A stretch of DNA of 64,000 nucleotides, from assembly GCA_040112665.1 (NCBI GenBank), contig CP157796.1:560813-624812 (forward strand), in the 5' to 3' direction. The notes under the pieces are model-generated. The model worked only from the letters and a program-made list of their open reading frames with translations. It did not search any database and had not been told where the DNA came from. This document shows, one piece after another, positions 1-8,596 of the stretch. Source of the stretch: Oceanicaulis sp. Lineage in GTDB: Bacteria; Pseudomonadota; Alphaproteobacteria; Caulobacterales; Maricaulaceae. The number at the start of each line of letters is the position of its first letter. The first letter of the stretch is position 1. The translations under genes and the position numbers were made by a program.

Positions 1-388
1 TCGCCTCGCACTCGTCATTGTCGACATGGAGCCCCATGCGCGCGTCCGGCCCGTACCAGTTCACAAGGCAGGCCTCGGGCGGATCGGGCCAGCCGGCCAC
101 AGCGTCCCAGAGATCGAGCAGCGCCTGCGGCATGGCCGGCCAGGGCGCGCCTGTCACCGGATGGGCCGGCTCGTAGCGATAGCCCTTCTCCTTGTCGGTC
201 ACCCAGCCCAGCGGGCCGAAATTGGTCATCCGCACGCTGAGCGGCGCGCCCGTGCGCGGCATGGACGGGCGATAGAGCGGGCTTTGCGCAACGCCTGCGA
301 GCACCTCGTCCACGAGCGCGGCCTGGGCGCTGCGGGAGAAGTATTGCGGCAGCAGGCGGAAGCCGGACGGCGGGGTGAAAGCGCTCAT
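1..388 (-). CDS. alkB: AlkB-type 2-oxoglutarate-dependent DNA repair dioxygenase (5' part)
   Basis: This is the first 129 codons of a gene that runs off the left window edge. The reading begins MSAFTPPSGFRLLPQYFS and contains SVRMTNFGPLGWVTD, a Y-R-Y-E-P-x-H-P-V-T-G-x-P-W block and then NWYGPDARMGLHVDNDE. The last block matches the AlkB active-site region, in which the H-x-D pair (here H-V-D) binds Fe(II). The family oxidatively demethylates alkylated bases such as 1-methyladenine and 3-methylcytosine in DNA. The distal Fe-binding His and the 2-oxoglutarate-binding Arg lie outside the window. The start is the ATG at 388; the gene diverges from a small membrane protein. The family assignment is fairly secure from the motif order. 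Whether it is the true adaptive-response enzyme or an AlkB paralogue cannot be told. Confidence 0.85.
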   Translation of the reverse strand, partial: MSAFTPPSGFRLLPQYFSRSAQAALVDEVLAGVAQSPLYRPSMPRTGAPLSVRMTNFGPLGWVTDKEKGYRYEPAHPVTGAPWPAMPQALLDLWDAVAGWPDPPEACLVNWYGPDARMGLHVDNDECEA

Positions 389-453
389 GGCGCAAAACTG
401 ACGTCCGGACCGGGCCGCGTCGACAGGCTTTTCACCGCGCCGCGTTTCGGCGC

Positions 454-843
454 ATGGTTTCGCCCATGCTGCTGTTCGTCCTGCAAGTCTTTCACACCCT
501 GGTTTTCATCGCCGCGATTTCGTGCCTGGCCGTGCTGTGGGTCTACGCGCTCACCGGCCGGCTCGCGCGCCTGGCGCCCTGGGCGCTCGGCTTCCCGGTG
601 GCGATCTTCGCCGGGGTGATGATCAACGGCGAGTGCGTGCTTCAGACCTGGGCGAAGCGGCTTTCAGGGATCGAGGAAGGCTGGGCCCGCGACATCCTGT
701 TCCTGCCCGAGGCGGTGGCGCTTTCCACCATCCCGGTCTGCGTGCCGGTTTTCGCGGTCACCCTGCTGGTGGTGGCGGCGCGCTTTATCGGCCCGCGCGT
801 CATCGCCCGGATGCGGCCGCCCGCAGGCCCGTCGCGCGGGTAA
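454..843 (+). CDS. Small inner-membrane protein, function unknown
   Basis: The product is 129 aa with three clear hydrophobic stretches (about residues 5-30, 40-62 and 85-112) separated by short polar loops, and a basic C-terminus ending in R-M-R-P-P-A-G-P-S-R-G. It is probably an integral inner-membrane protein with no soluble domain. I do not recognise a named family. A second ATG at 466 is an equally good start, since neither has a convincing Shine-Dalgarno sequence. It diverges from the alkB-type gene with 65 bp between them and is followed by the dnaK leader region. Confidence 0.7.
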   Translation: MVSPMLLFVLQVFHTLVFIAAISCLAVLWVYALTGRLARLAPWALGFPVAIFAGVMINGECVLQTWAKRLSGIEEGWARDILFLPEAVALSTIPVCVPVFAVTLLVVAARFIGPRVIARMRPPAGPSRG

Positions 844-856
844 TTCCCCCGCAGGC

Positions 857-885
857 CTTGCGCCCTCATTCGCGCCTTCCTAAAT
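857..885 (+). promoter_or_regulatory. Candidate heat-shock (sigma-32 type) promoter of dnaK
   Basis: CTTGCG at 857-862 is followed after 16 bases by CCTAAAT at 879-885. The -35 half fits the alphaproteobacterial RpoH consensus (CTTG), while the -10 half is only a partial match to CCCCAT. It lies about 180 bp upstream of the dnaK start. The resulting leader has two possible hairpins, one with a perfect 7-bp stem at 936-953. Support is positional and weak. Confidence 0.3.
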
Positions 886-1063
886 CGCCCCGTGACGCAC
901 GCGGACATCAAACCTGCGTGAGATTCGAGCATTTTCGCCCGGTCCGCCGGGCGCGATTTGGAAGTTGAAACGCGAGCCAGACGGGGGGCGGTCCCCGAGA
1001 AAGCCGGACGCTTCGGGTCCGGACGCTCCGCCCGCCCCGCCGCACAAGGGAGACACGCACGCG

Positions 1064-2986
<1,923 letters not shown>

Positions 2987-3008
2987 GGCGGTCTTCCTCG
3001 CGATACCC

Positions 3009-3041
3009 GCGGCCCCGTCCCGACCACCGGGGCGGGGCCGC
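3009..3041 (+). terminator. Strong hairpin after dnaK
   Basis: A 14-bp GC-rich stem (3009-3022 with 3028-3041, one G-T pair) has a 5-base loop and begins 22 bp after the dnaK stop. No T-run follows, so it is either a Rho-independent terminator lacking its U tract or an mRNA-stabilising 3' hairpin that tunes dnaK relative to dnaJ. Confidence 0.5.
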
Positions 3042-3115
3042 ATCGCTTCAGCCGGTGACCGCCCTCCCCGCCTGCCGGTACTGAAGCATTGATATCCGGG
3101 TCCGCGCCGACCTCG

Positions 3116-3230
3116 CTCCCTCCCCCTCGGGGGAGGGTCCGGGGTGGGGGGCACGAGACCTTTCAGCCGAGGCGGCCACGCATGACCCGCCGCCACCCCA
3201 CCCCGGCCCTCCCCTCGAGGGGAGGGAGAG
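3116..3230. repeat. Palindromic intergenic repeat, copy 1 (dnaK-dnaJ gap)
   Basis: The element begins CTCCCTCCCCCTCGGGGGAGGGTCC and ends in the inverted counterpart GGCCCTCCCCTCGAGGGGAGGGAG, so each arm is itself a small hairpin and the whole is an imperfect palindrome. The same architecture recurs at 6736-6878, 6927-7067 and 43531-43674. It fills most of the 305-bp dnaK-dnaJ spacer. Confidence 0.75.
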
Positions 3231-3291
3231 CTCTAAAAGCCTTTCGATCCGATATGGGGGAGAGGCCGTAGGGAAGCTGGACGAAAAACGC

Positions 3292-4476
3292 ATGAGCAAG
3301 CGCGATTATTACGAGGTTCTGGGCGTCGCGAAGGGCGCGGACGGGGGCGCGATCAAGAGCGCCTATCGCAAGCTCGCGATGAAATACCATCCCGACAAAA
3401 ACCCCGGCGACGCCGAGGCCGAGGCCAAGTTCAAGGAAGTCGGCGAGGCCTATTCGGTGCTGTCGGACGCCGACAAGCGCGCCGCTTACGACCGCATGGG
3501 CCACGCCGCGTTCAGCCAGGGCGGCGGCGGTCAGGGCCCGTTCGGCGGCGGCGGATTCGGCGGCGGCTCGGCGGCCGATTTCGCCGACATTTTCGAACAG
3601 GTCTTCGGCGACGCCTTCGGCATGGGCCGCGGGCGCGGCGGCGGCCGGCGCTCCGGTCCTGCGCGCGGCGCGGACCTGCGCTACGACATGGAAATCAGCC
3701 TGGAAGAAGCCTTCCACGGCAAGGACGCGGAGATCCGGGTTCCGACCACCACCGACTGCGGCCGCTGCGGCGGCGACGGTGCGGAGCCGGGCACCGGCGT
3801 GACCAAATGCGACACCTGCGGCGGCGCAGGGCGAATTAGGCGCACCCAGGGCTTCTTCACCATGGAGCAGACCTGCCCGACCTGCGGCGGGCGCGGCCAG
3901 TATGTCGAGACCCCCTGCCAGGAGTGCGACGGGGTGGGCCGGGTGCGCAAGATGCGCGATCTCAGGGTCCAGATCCCCGCCGGCGTCGAGGACGGCATGC
4001 GGATCCGCCTCGCCGGCGAAGGCGAGGCGGGCGCGCGCGGCGGGCCGCGCGGCGACCTCTACATCTTCATCTCGGTCCGGCCTCACGAGATTTTCGAGCG
4101 CGACGGGCCCAATCTTTATTGCCGCGCCACCGTTCCGATGGTCACCGCCGCGCTCGGCGGCGAGATCGACGCGCCGACCATCGAGGGCGGCAAGGTGCAG
4201 ATCCGCATCCCCGAAGGCGCGCAGACCGGCGAACGCATGCGCCTGCGCCAGAAGGGCATGGCCAAGCTCAACGGCGGCGGCGCGCGCGGGGAAATGTTCG
4301 TCGAGCTCTTCGTCGAGATCCCCCGCAAGATGACCGACCGGCAGAAAGAACTGCTGCGCGAGTTCTGCGAGATCTCCGGGGATGGCTGCCACCCCGAAAG
4401 CGACGGCTTCTTCAAGAAGGTCAGGCGCTTCTGGGACGACGTCCGCGGCGACGACGACGCGAAGACGGGGGCCTAG
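3292..4476 (+). CDS. dnaJ: Chaperone protein DnaJ (Hsp40)
   Basis: The product is 394 aa and is a type I J-protein that stimulates DnaK ATP hydrolysis and delivers substrates. The J domain (residues 1-70) has the HPD tripeptide at 33-35. It is followed by a Gly/Phe-rich linker (about 80-118). The zinc-binding domain has all four C-x-x-C-x-G-x-G repeats ([32 protein letters not shown]). The C-terminal substrate-binding domains complete the protein. The ATG at 3292 gives [12 protein letters not shown], the standard N-terminus. It is downstream of dnaK on the same strand, but the spacer holds a hairpin and a repeat, so the two may be differentially expressed. Confidence 0.99.
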   Translation: MSKRDYYEVLGVAKGADGGAIKSAYRKLAMKYHPDKNPGDAEAEAKFKEVGEAYSVLSDADKRAAYDRMGHAAFSQGGGGQGPFGGGGFGGGSAADFADIFEQVFGDAFGMGRGRGGGRRSGPARGADLRYDMEISLEEAFHGKDAEIRVPTTTDCGRCGGDGAEPGTGVTKCDTCGGAGRIRRTQGFFTMEQTCPTCGGRGQYVETPCQECDGVGRVRKMRDLRVQIPAGVEDGMRIRLAGEGEAGARGGPRGDLYIFISVRPHEIFERDGPNLYCRATVPMVTAALGGEIDAPTIEGGKVQIRIPEGAQTGERMRLRQKGMAKLNGGGARGEMFVELFVEIPRKMTDRQKELLREFCEISGDGCHPESDGFFKKVRRFWDDVRGDDDAKTGA

Positions 4477-4511
4477 TCGAAGCGGCGGCCGCCGCGCGCC
4501 CGGCCTGCGCC

Positions 4512-5744
4512 CTACTCCTCGAATATACGCGAGCGCGCCCACTCCGCCTCGTCCGGGCTGGCGATATCGCTGACAGCGGTGAGGAACCTCTCCGTGCTCA
4601 TCACTTGGCCGGACAGGGTGGCGCGCAGCACGGCGTCGAGCGCGTCGCGCCCGACACGGGCTTCGAGATCGGCGAGAAAGATCGGCCCCTTGTTGTAAAG
4701 CGCGGCGTGGCTCGCCCGCCCGGCGCCCGAGAGCGGTCCGGAGCCGGCCATGCGTGCCCGCGCGAGCGCCTCCATCTCTGCGCGGACGTCCGGGCCGAAC
4801 GCGGTCTCCATGTAGCGCCAGGCCGCGTATTCGGCCGGCGATTCGATCAGCCAGTGATCGTCCGGCGAGCCTATGGGCGCGGAGAACCACGAATGGGCGA
4901 ACTCGTGGGAGACATAGCCGGCGAGATGGCGCTCAGTGTCGCTGGTCTCCAGGTCCATGACCATATATCCGATCCGGGCGTATCCGCCGGAGAGGTCGCG
5001 ATCAACGAGCGCGATGCGGGTTTCGGCGATCTCCGGAGGGCCGAACAGGCCTTCAAACAGCGCCAGCGACGCCGAGCCGTGACGGGAAAGAATCGCGAGC
5101 TGAGGCACGTCGAGATCGTGCGCGCAAAATGTGAGGGCCCCGGCCTCGCGGCAGGCGTAGTCCGGCGCAGCGAAGAGGGCGAGGTCGAGATCGGGCGTCC
5201 GGCGGTGTATCCGCCACGTCCCCTCGTCCACTTGTACGACGTCCCCGGGCGCGATCAGCGTCCAGTCGGCCGGCAGTCCGGTGATTTCGGCGGCGACCGA
5301 ATAGCCCTCGCTGAAGGAAGCATGGACCGGCAGCCACATCGAGTTTGCGGACAGCTCGACCGCGTCCTGGGAGATGCGATCGAGCGGAAAGGCCATGACG
5401 TCGCGGCTCAAAACGCCCTGATAGGAAAACCGCGCCGTGAGCATCTCGTCTGGATCGCCGTCTGAGTCCCGCCGCAGAAGCTGAAGCCCGCCCTGCGGGC
5501 CGGGGACGGGCGCGAGACCATCCTGCGCCTGCGTAACGGCCAGCGCCGCGTTGATTACCCAGCCCTCCGCCCAGGCGCTTCTGGGGGCTGTGAGCACGGC
5601 GTCGGCTTGAACCAGCTCCCGTGCGACGTCGATCTCGACAACGAGTTCGAGATGCGGTGTTACAGCAGCCTGCCCGGCGTTCGGTGCGTGACCGCATCCC
5701 GCCGCGATGGCGAGCACGGCGGCGGCCGACGGCGTGATTTTCAT
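4512..5744 (-). CDS. M1-like (gluzincin) metallopeptidase, exported
   Basis: The 410-aa product starts MKITPSAAAVLAIAAGCGHAP, a short hydrophobic leader with a possible lipobox (AAGC), so it may be an exported lipoprotein. The zinc motif HEFAH is at residues 280-284. A glutamate follows in WLIESPAEY (E301), which aligns with the WLNEGFAEY block of M1 aminopeptidases but 16 instead of 18 residues after the motif. A later ALYNKGP segment resembles the M1 Tyr region. The N-terminal two thirds look like a beta-rich domain of no obvious family. It probably cleaves peptides in the periplasm or at the outer membrane; the substrate is unknown. The gene is divergent from dapB and converges with dnaJ, 35 bp apart. 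Confidence 0.8.
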   Translation of the reverse strand: MKITPSAAAVLAIAAGCGHAPNAGQAAVTPHLELVVEIDVARELVQADAVLTAPRSAWAEGWVINAALAVTQAQDGLAPVPGPQGGLQLLRRDSDGDPDEMLTARFSYQGVLSRDVMAFPLDRISQDAVELSANSMWLPVHASFSEGYSVAAEITGLPADWTLIAPGDVVQVDEGTWRIHRRTPDLDLALFAAPDYACREAGALTFCAHDLDVPQLAILSRHGSASLALFEGLFGPPEIAETRIALVDRDLSGGYARIGYMVMDLETSDTERHLAGYVSHEFAHSWFSAPIGSPDDHWLIESPAEYAAWRYMETAFGPDVRAEMEALARARMAGSGPLSGAGRASHAALYNKGPIFLADLEARVGRDALDAVLRATLSGQVMSTERFLTAVSDIASPDEAEWARSRIFEE

Positions 5745-5885
5745 GAGCCTGCCCCTTCACGATCAATCCGGTCATGAGATGCAGCCCGTAAGCCGGGCGG
5801 ATGCATCGAGCCCTCTGGCGTGCGCGAAGCGTTACCGCTTTCTTCACCACGTCTGCGATGAGATGACCGGCTGGAGGAGCGCGTC

Positions 5886-6701
5886 ATGGCCGAACTCTTG
5901 AAAGTGTGTGTCGCCGGGGTGTCCGGACGGCTGGGCCGGCGGATCGCCGCCGAGCTGGCCGCGCGCGAGGAGACCGCGCTGTCGGGCGGGATGGTGAGCG
6001 CGGACTCGCCGCATCTCGGCGCTGACCTGGGCGAGTTCACCGGCGCGGGCTGGGCGGGAATCCCCACCAAGGTCGCGCTCGAAGACGCGTCCGCCGGCGC
6101 GGGCGTCGTCATCGACGTCACCGCGCCCAAGGTCACGGTCGCCATCGCCGAGCGGCTGGCGAAGAGCCGCGGGCCGGCCTTCGTAACAGGCACGACCGGG
6201 CTCGACGCCGATCAGCAGGCCGCGCTCCACGAGGCTGCGAAATCCATTCCGGTGCTGCAGGCGAGCAATTTCTCTCTCGGCGTCGCCGTGCTCGAGCGCC
6301 TCGTTGCGGAGGCCGCGCGCGCGTTGAGCGCCGAGCAGTTCGATCTCGAGATCACCGAGACCCATCACCGCAAGAAAGCCGACAGCCCGTCGGGCACGGC
6401 GATCAGCCTGGGACAGGCCGCCGCGCGCGGCCGCGATCAGGTGTTCGAAAAAGTCGCGGCATTCGAGCGGCCCCGTCAGGGCGGATCGCGCCGGACCGGC
6501 GAGATCGGCTTCGCCGCCTCGCGCGGCGGCGGGGTGGTCGGCGAACACGCGGCGCGCTTCATCTCCGACTTCGAGGAAGTCACGATCGCCCATCGCGCCT
6601 TCGACCGGGGCATCTTCGCCCGCGGCGCGGTCGAGGCCGCGCTCTGGCTCGCAGGCAAGGAGCCGGGCTTTTACACCATGCAGGATCTGGTGAAGGGCTG
6701 A
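5886..6701 (+). CDS. dapB: 4-hydroxy-tetrahydrodipicolinate reductase
   Basis: The 271-aa product catalyses the NAD(P)H-dependent reduction step of the diaminopimelate/lysine pathway, feeding peptidoglycan. The N-terminal Rossmann signature VAGVSGRLGRR is present. The family hallmark ETHHRKKADSPSGTA near residue 158 carries the catalytic His pair and the substrate-binding Lys. FVTGTTGLD and SNFSLGVAVLE are also typical DapB blocks. ATG 5886 is preceded by GGAGGAGCG (RBS-like, GGAGGAG). It is a single gene, transcribed away from the metallopeptidase, with the palindromic repeats directly downstream. Confidence 0.97.
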   Translation: MAELLKVCVAGVSGRLGRRIAAELAAREETALSGGMVSADSPHLGADLGEFTGAGWAGIPTKVALEDASAGAGVVIDVTAPKVTVAIAERLAKSRGPAFVTGTTGLDADQQAALHEAAKSIPVLQASNFSLGVAVLERLVAEAARALSAEQFDLEITETHHRKKADSPSGTAISLGQAAARGRDQVFEKVAAFERPRQGGSRRTGEIGFAASRGGGVVGEHAARFISDFEEVTIAHRAFDRGIFARGAVEAALWLAGKEPGFYTMQDLVKG

Positions 6702-6735
6702 GGGGCGGGCGGCCCGTCCCCGAACGAAGCCATCA

Positions 6736-6878
6736 CTCCCTCCCCTTGATGGGGAGGGTCCGGCCGAAGGCCGGGGGTGGGGTGAGGATCGTAGAGCGCT
6801 GAAACCTGCAGACGCCGACGCTCCCCACCCGACCCGAGGCTCCGCCTCGGGCCACCCTCCCCACAGAGGGGGAGGGAG
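6736..6878. repeat. Palindromic intergenic repeat, copy 2
   Basis: The element starts CTCCCTCCCCTTGATGGGGAGGG and ends CCACCCTCCCCACAGAGGGGGAGGGAG, with a GGCCGAAGGCC and a GAGGCTCCGCCTC hairpin inside. Together with copy 3 it fills the 385-bp gap between dapB and the next gene; the two copies are tandem, with start points 191 bp apart, and diverged in their centres. Confidence 0.8.
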
Positions 6879-6926
6879 TAAGGCGCTGCGATTGCTGGAA
6901 CGTCGGAACGTAAAGCCGAACCGTCA

Positions 6927-7067
6927 CTCCCTCCCCTGGATGGGGAGGGTCCCCCCGCAGGGCGGGGGTGGGGTGAAGATCGTAAGGCGCCGGAACCTGC
7001 AACCGCTGGCGCTCCCCCACCCGTCTCGGCGCTACGCGCCGATCCACCCTCCCCACAGAGGGGGAGG
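6927..7067. repeat. Palindromic intergenic repeat, copy 3
   Basis: This is a near copy of the preceding element in the same orientation (CTCCCTCCCCTGGATGGGGAGGG to CACCCTCCCCACAGAGGGGGAGG). Inner blocks such as GTGGGGTGARGATCGTARRGCGC and GAACCTGCA are shared between the two. Confidence 0.8.
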
Positions 7068-7086
7068 TATTTCCCGGCTGAGCCTT

Positions 7087-7392
7087 TCACGCCGTGCCGA
7101 ACAGCTCCAGCTGGCGGGCGTCCAGGGCGGGGTCGGCGAGCGGGCCGCGCAAGCGGTTGCGCGAGAGCGTGCGCACCGGCGGGGGCGCGACGACCGGCTC
7201 GCCGGCGTTGACCGACAGGCCGAGATCGCCGGCCTTGGAGCGGATCGCCGCATCGGGGCGTCCGAGCTTGAGACTGATCAGCCGCAACGGCGCGCCGCGG
7301 CGAGCGAGATCGCGCAGCGCAGCCAGATCCTCGCGCCGCCAGCGCTTGCCGGCGTTTCGGGCGTATCCTTCAGATTTATGAGCGTGACCCAT
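7087..7392 (-). CDS. Small SANT/homeodomain-like protein, possibly SOS-regulated
   Basis: The product is 101 aa. The N-terminal half (YARNAGKRWRREDLAALRDLARRGAPLRLISLKLGRPDAAIRSKAGDLGL) has the K-R-W-x-x-E-D-x-x-x-L-R-x-L pattern followed by I-x-x-x-L-G-R-x-x-x-A-I-x-x-K-A-x-x-L-G-L. This is the layout of short Myb/SANT-like helix-turn-helix proteins common in Proteobacteria, so DNA binding is likely. The C-terminal half is proline/arginine-rich. The frame is open further upstream, but the ATG at 7392 is preceded by AAAGGCGG and gives the usual family start MGHA. A perfect GAAC-N7-GAAC LexA-type box lies 27 bp upstream of the start, and a second box lies 36 bp further on. Its cellular role is unknown. 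Confidence 0.8.
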   Translation of the reverse strand: MGHAHKSEGYARNAGKRWRREDLAALRDLARRGAPLRLISLKLGRPDAAIRSKAGDLGLSVNAGEPVVAPPPVRTLSRNRLRGPLADPALDARQLELFGTA

Positions 7393-7418
7393 GGTTCCGC
7401 CTTTCGTTCCGAGAATTG

Positions 7419-7433
7419 GAACATAAGCGGAAC
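7419..7433. promoter_or_regulatory. LexA (SOS) box 1
   Basis: GAAC-ATAAGCG-GAAC is an exact match to the alphaproteobacterial LexA operator (GTTC-N7-GTTC read on the other strand). It sits immediately upstream of the small SANT-like gene, where it would overlap a minus-strand promoter. Confidence 0.65.
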
Positions 7434-7454
7434 AAGTGAGCCGGTCAAGCCGGT

Positions 7455-7469
7455 GTTCCGCGATCGTTC
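7455..7469. promoter_or_regulatory. LexA (SOS) box 2
   Basis: GTTC-CGCGATC-GTTC is a second exact match, 21 bp from the first box, in the opposite orientation and 33 bp upstream of the TTG of the plus-strand gene at 7503. Two exact matches inside 51 bp of a divergent intergenic region are unlikely by chance. Confidence 0.65.
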
Positions 7470-7502
7470 CATTGTTAACGAACGCAGACAGCACTCCGAG
7501 AG

Positions 7503-7889
7503 TTGCTTATTCGTGGACGGACAAGCGGCCGTCGTCGACGGCGGCAGCCCAGGCGCCTGAAGCGCATTCTTCTCGCCGCCGCCGCTGCGATCGGTGTCTC
7601 TGCGGCCGCCTTCGCCGAAGGCCCGGAGGGTCAGACCTTCGACCTTCTCGAAGGCGAAAAAGCCTCCACGATCGTGTTCGATTCCGAAGGCGGCTACACG
7701 CTGACCTCCGGCGAAGACACCGTGACCGGGACCTTCACCTACGCCGAGGGCGAGCTTTGCGTCACCCCGGCCGCTGAAGGCGCGGAAACCCTCTGCGGCG
7801 CCTGGACCGATCTTGAGATCGGCGAATCGGCCACCTCGACCGAATGGACCGAGGACGGCGCGGAACTGGTGATCACCCGCGTGTCGTAA
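7503..7889 (+). CDS. Exported protein of unknown function
   Basis: The 128-aa frame opens with TTG at 7503; no ATG or GTG is available before the export signal. After an unusually arginine-rich leader (R-R-R-R-R-Q-P-R-R-L-K-R) there is a hydrophobic stretch ILLAAAAAIGVSAAAFA that ends in a signal-peptidase-like AFA-EG site. The mature part (about 90 aa) is acidic and beta-rich, with two Cys, and matches no family I know. The true start may be a non-standard codon nearer the signal. It is followed by a strong terminator and shares its upstream region, with two LexA boxes, with the divergent SANT-like gene. Confidence 0.6.
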   Translation: MLIRGRTSGRRRRRQPRRLKRILLAAAAAIGVSAAAFAEGPEGQTFDLLEGEKASTIVFDSEGGYTLTSGEDTVTGTFTYAEGELCVTPAAEGAETLCGAWTDLEIGESATSTEWTEDGAELVITRVS

Positions 7890-7916
7890 GACCGCCGCTT
7901 CACCCTCGCTGAACAA

Positions 7917-7953
7917 CCGCCCCGCGCCCCTCTCCGCGGGGCGGTTTTGTTTT
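7917..7953 (+). terminator. Rho-independent terminator
   Basis: A 10-bp stem CCGCCCCGCG/CGCGGGGCGG with an 8-base loop is followed by TTTTGTTTT. It ends the exported-protein transcript 28 bp after the stop codon. The rest of the 320-bp gap (7954-8209) is AT-richer than its surroundings and presumably holds the promoter of the next gene; nothing else is recognised there. Confidence 0.85.
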
Positions 7954-8209
7954 CGGGCGTAGCGCAACGCGCGCCGCAGAGGCGGGTTCCACGTCACTTG
8001 GCGGAAATTATATCCTTCGTAAAAACAGGATCTTGGTGCCTTTCAGCGCGCCTCTGTGACAGAAATGTAAAATTCCGCTTTTCATCCGGGCCCGGACGTA
8101 TTACGGTTATGTGACTGTTGGGTGACAGAATCATAACAAGAGTCAGAGCGGCGCGGCGGCGCTCACCCATCCGCCCTCCGCCGCTCCTCCCGCAATGAGG
8201 AGACCCGTG

Positions 8210-8530
8210 ATGAAATTTGCAAAGCTGACCGCGCTGGCCGGCGTCGCCGCCGCGCTGTGCGCCGCTCCGGCGCTCGCCGACACCCCGACCTTCGAGTTCC
8301 GTGTCGAACGCGCGAGCCTGACGTCCGAAGCCGAGACCCGCGACGCCTATCGCCGACTCGGCGCCGAGGCGGCGCGCTATTGCCACGCGCTCGACCTTCA
8401 GGACACCAACGCCACCGCGCGCTGCCGGATCGACGTCGTCGAGAACGTGGTGCAGGCCGTCGGCCACGACGCGCTGAGCTTGGTGCACCGTGAAGCCATG
8501 CGCGAAACCATGATCGCCGACGCCCGCTGA
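8210..8530 (+). CDS. UrcA family protein
   Basis: The 106-aa exported protein has a signal peptide (MKFAKLTALAGVAAALCAAPALA) and the UrcA pattern R-x-x-Y-x-R-L-x-x-x-A-x-x-Y-C in its mature part, with a second Cys about 20 residues later. UrcA proteins are short periplasmic proteins common in Caulobacterales and sphingomonads; their biochemical role is not established. The frame extends to 8195, but ATG 8210 is preceded by GAGGAGA and starts directly at the signal peptide. It is monocistronic between a promoter-like AT-rich region and its own terminator. Confidence 0.85.
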   Translation: MKFAKLTALAGVAAALCAAPALADTPTFEFRVERASLTSEAETRDAYRRLGAEAARYCHALDLQDTNATARCRIDVVENVVQAVGHDALSLVHREAMRETMIADAR

Positions 8531-8561
8531 CATTCAGCGTCGTCGCCGATCGGCGCGAGAC

Positions 8562-8592
8562 GGCCCGCCCCCGCCCCGGGGCGGGCCTTTTT
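8562..8592 (+). terminator. Rho-independent terminator after the UrcA gene
   Basis: GGCCCGCCCC/GGGGCGGGCC stem of 10 bp, 6-base loop, followed by TTTTT. It lies between the converging UrcA-family and aldehyde dehydrogenase genes and may also slow transcription coming the other way. Confidence 0.9.
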
Positions 8593-8596
8593 CGTA

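Noticed and set aside
15..395. Minus-strand frame MRHERFHP... at the window's left end
   Set aside because: The alternative frame starting at 388 encodes AlkB-like motifs; this one is Arg/Ala low complexity.
7395..7410. GTTC-N8-GTTC at 7394-7409 as a third LexA box
   Set aside because: The spacing is 8 rather than 7 bases, so it does not fit the operator.
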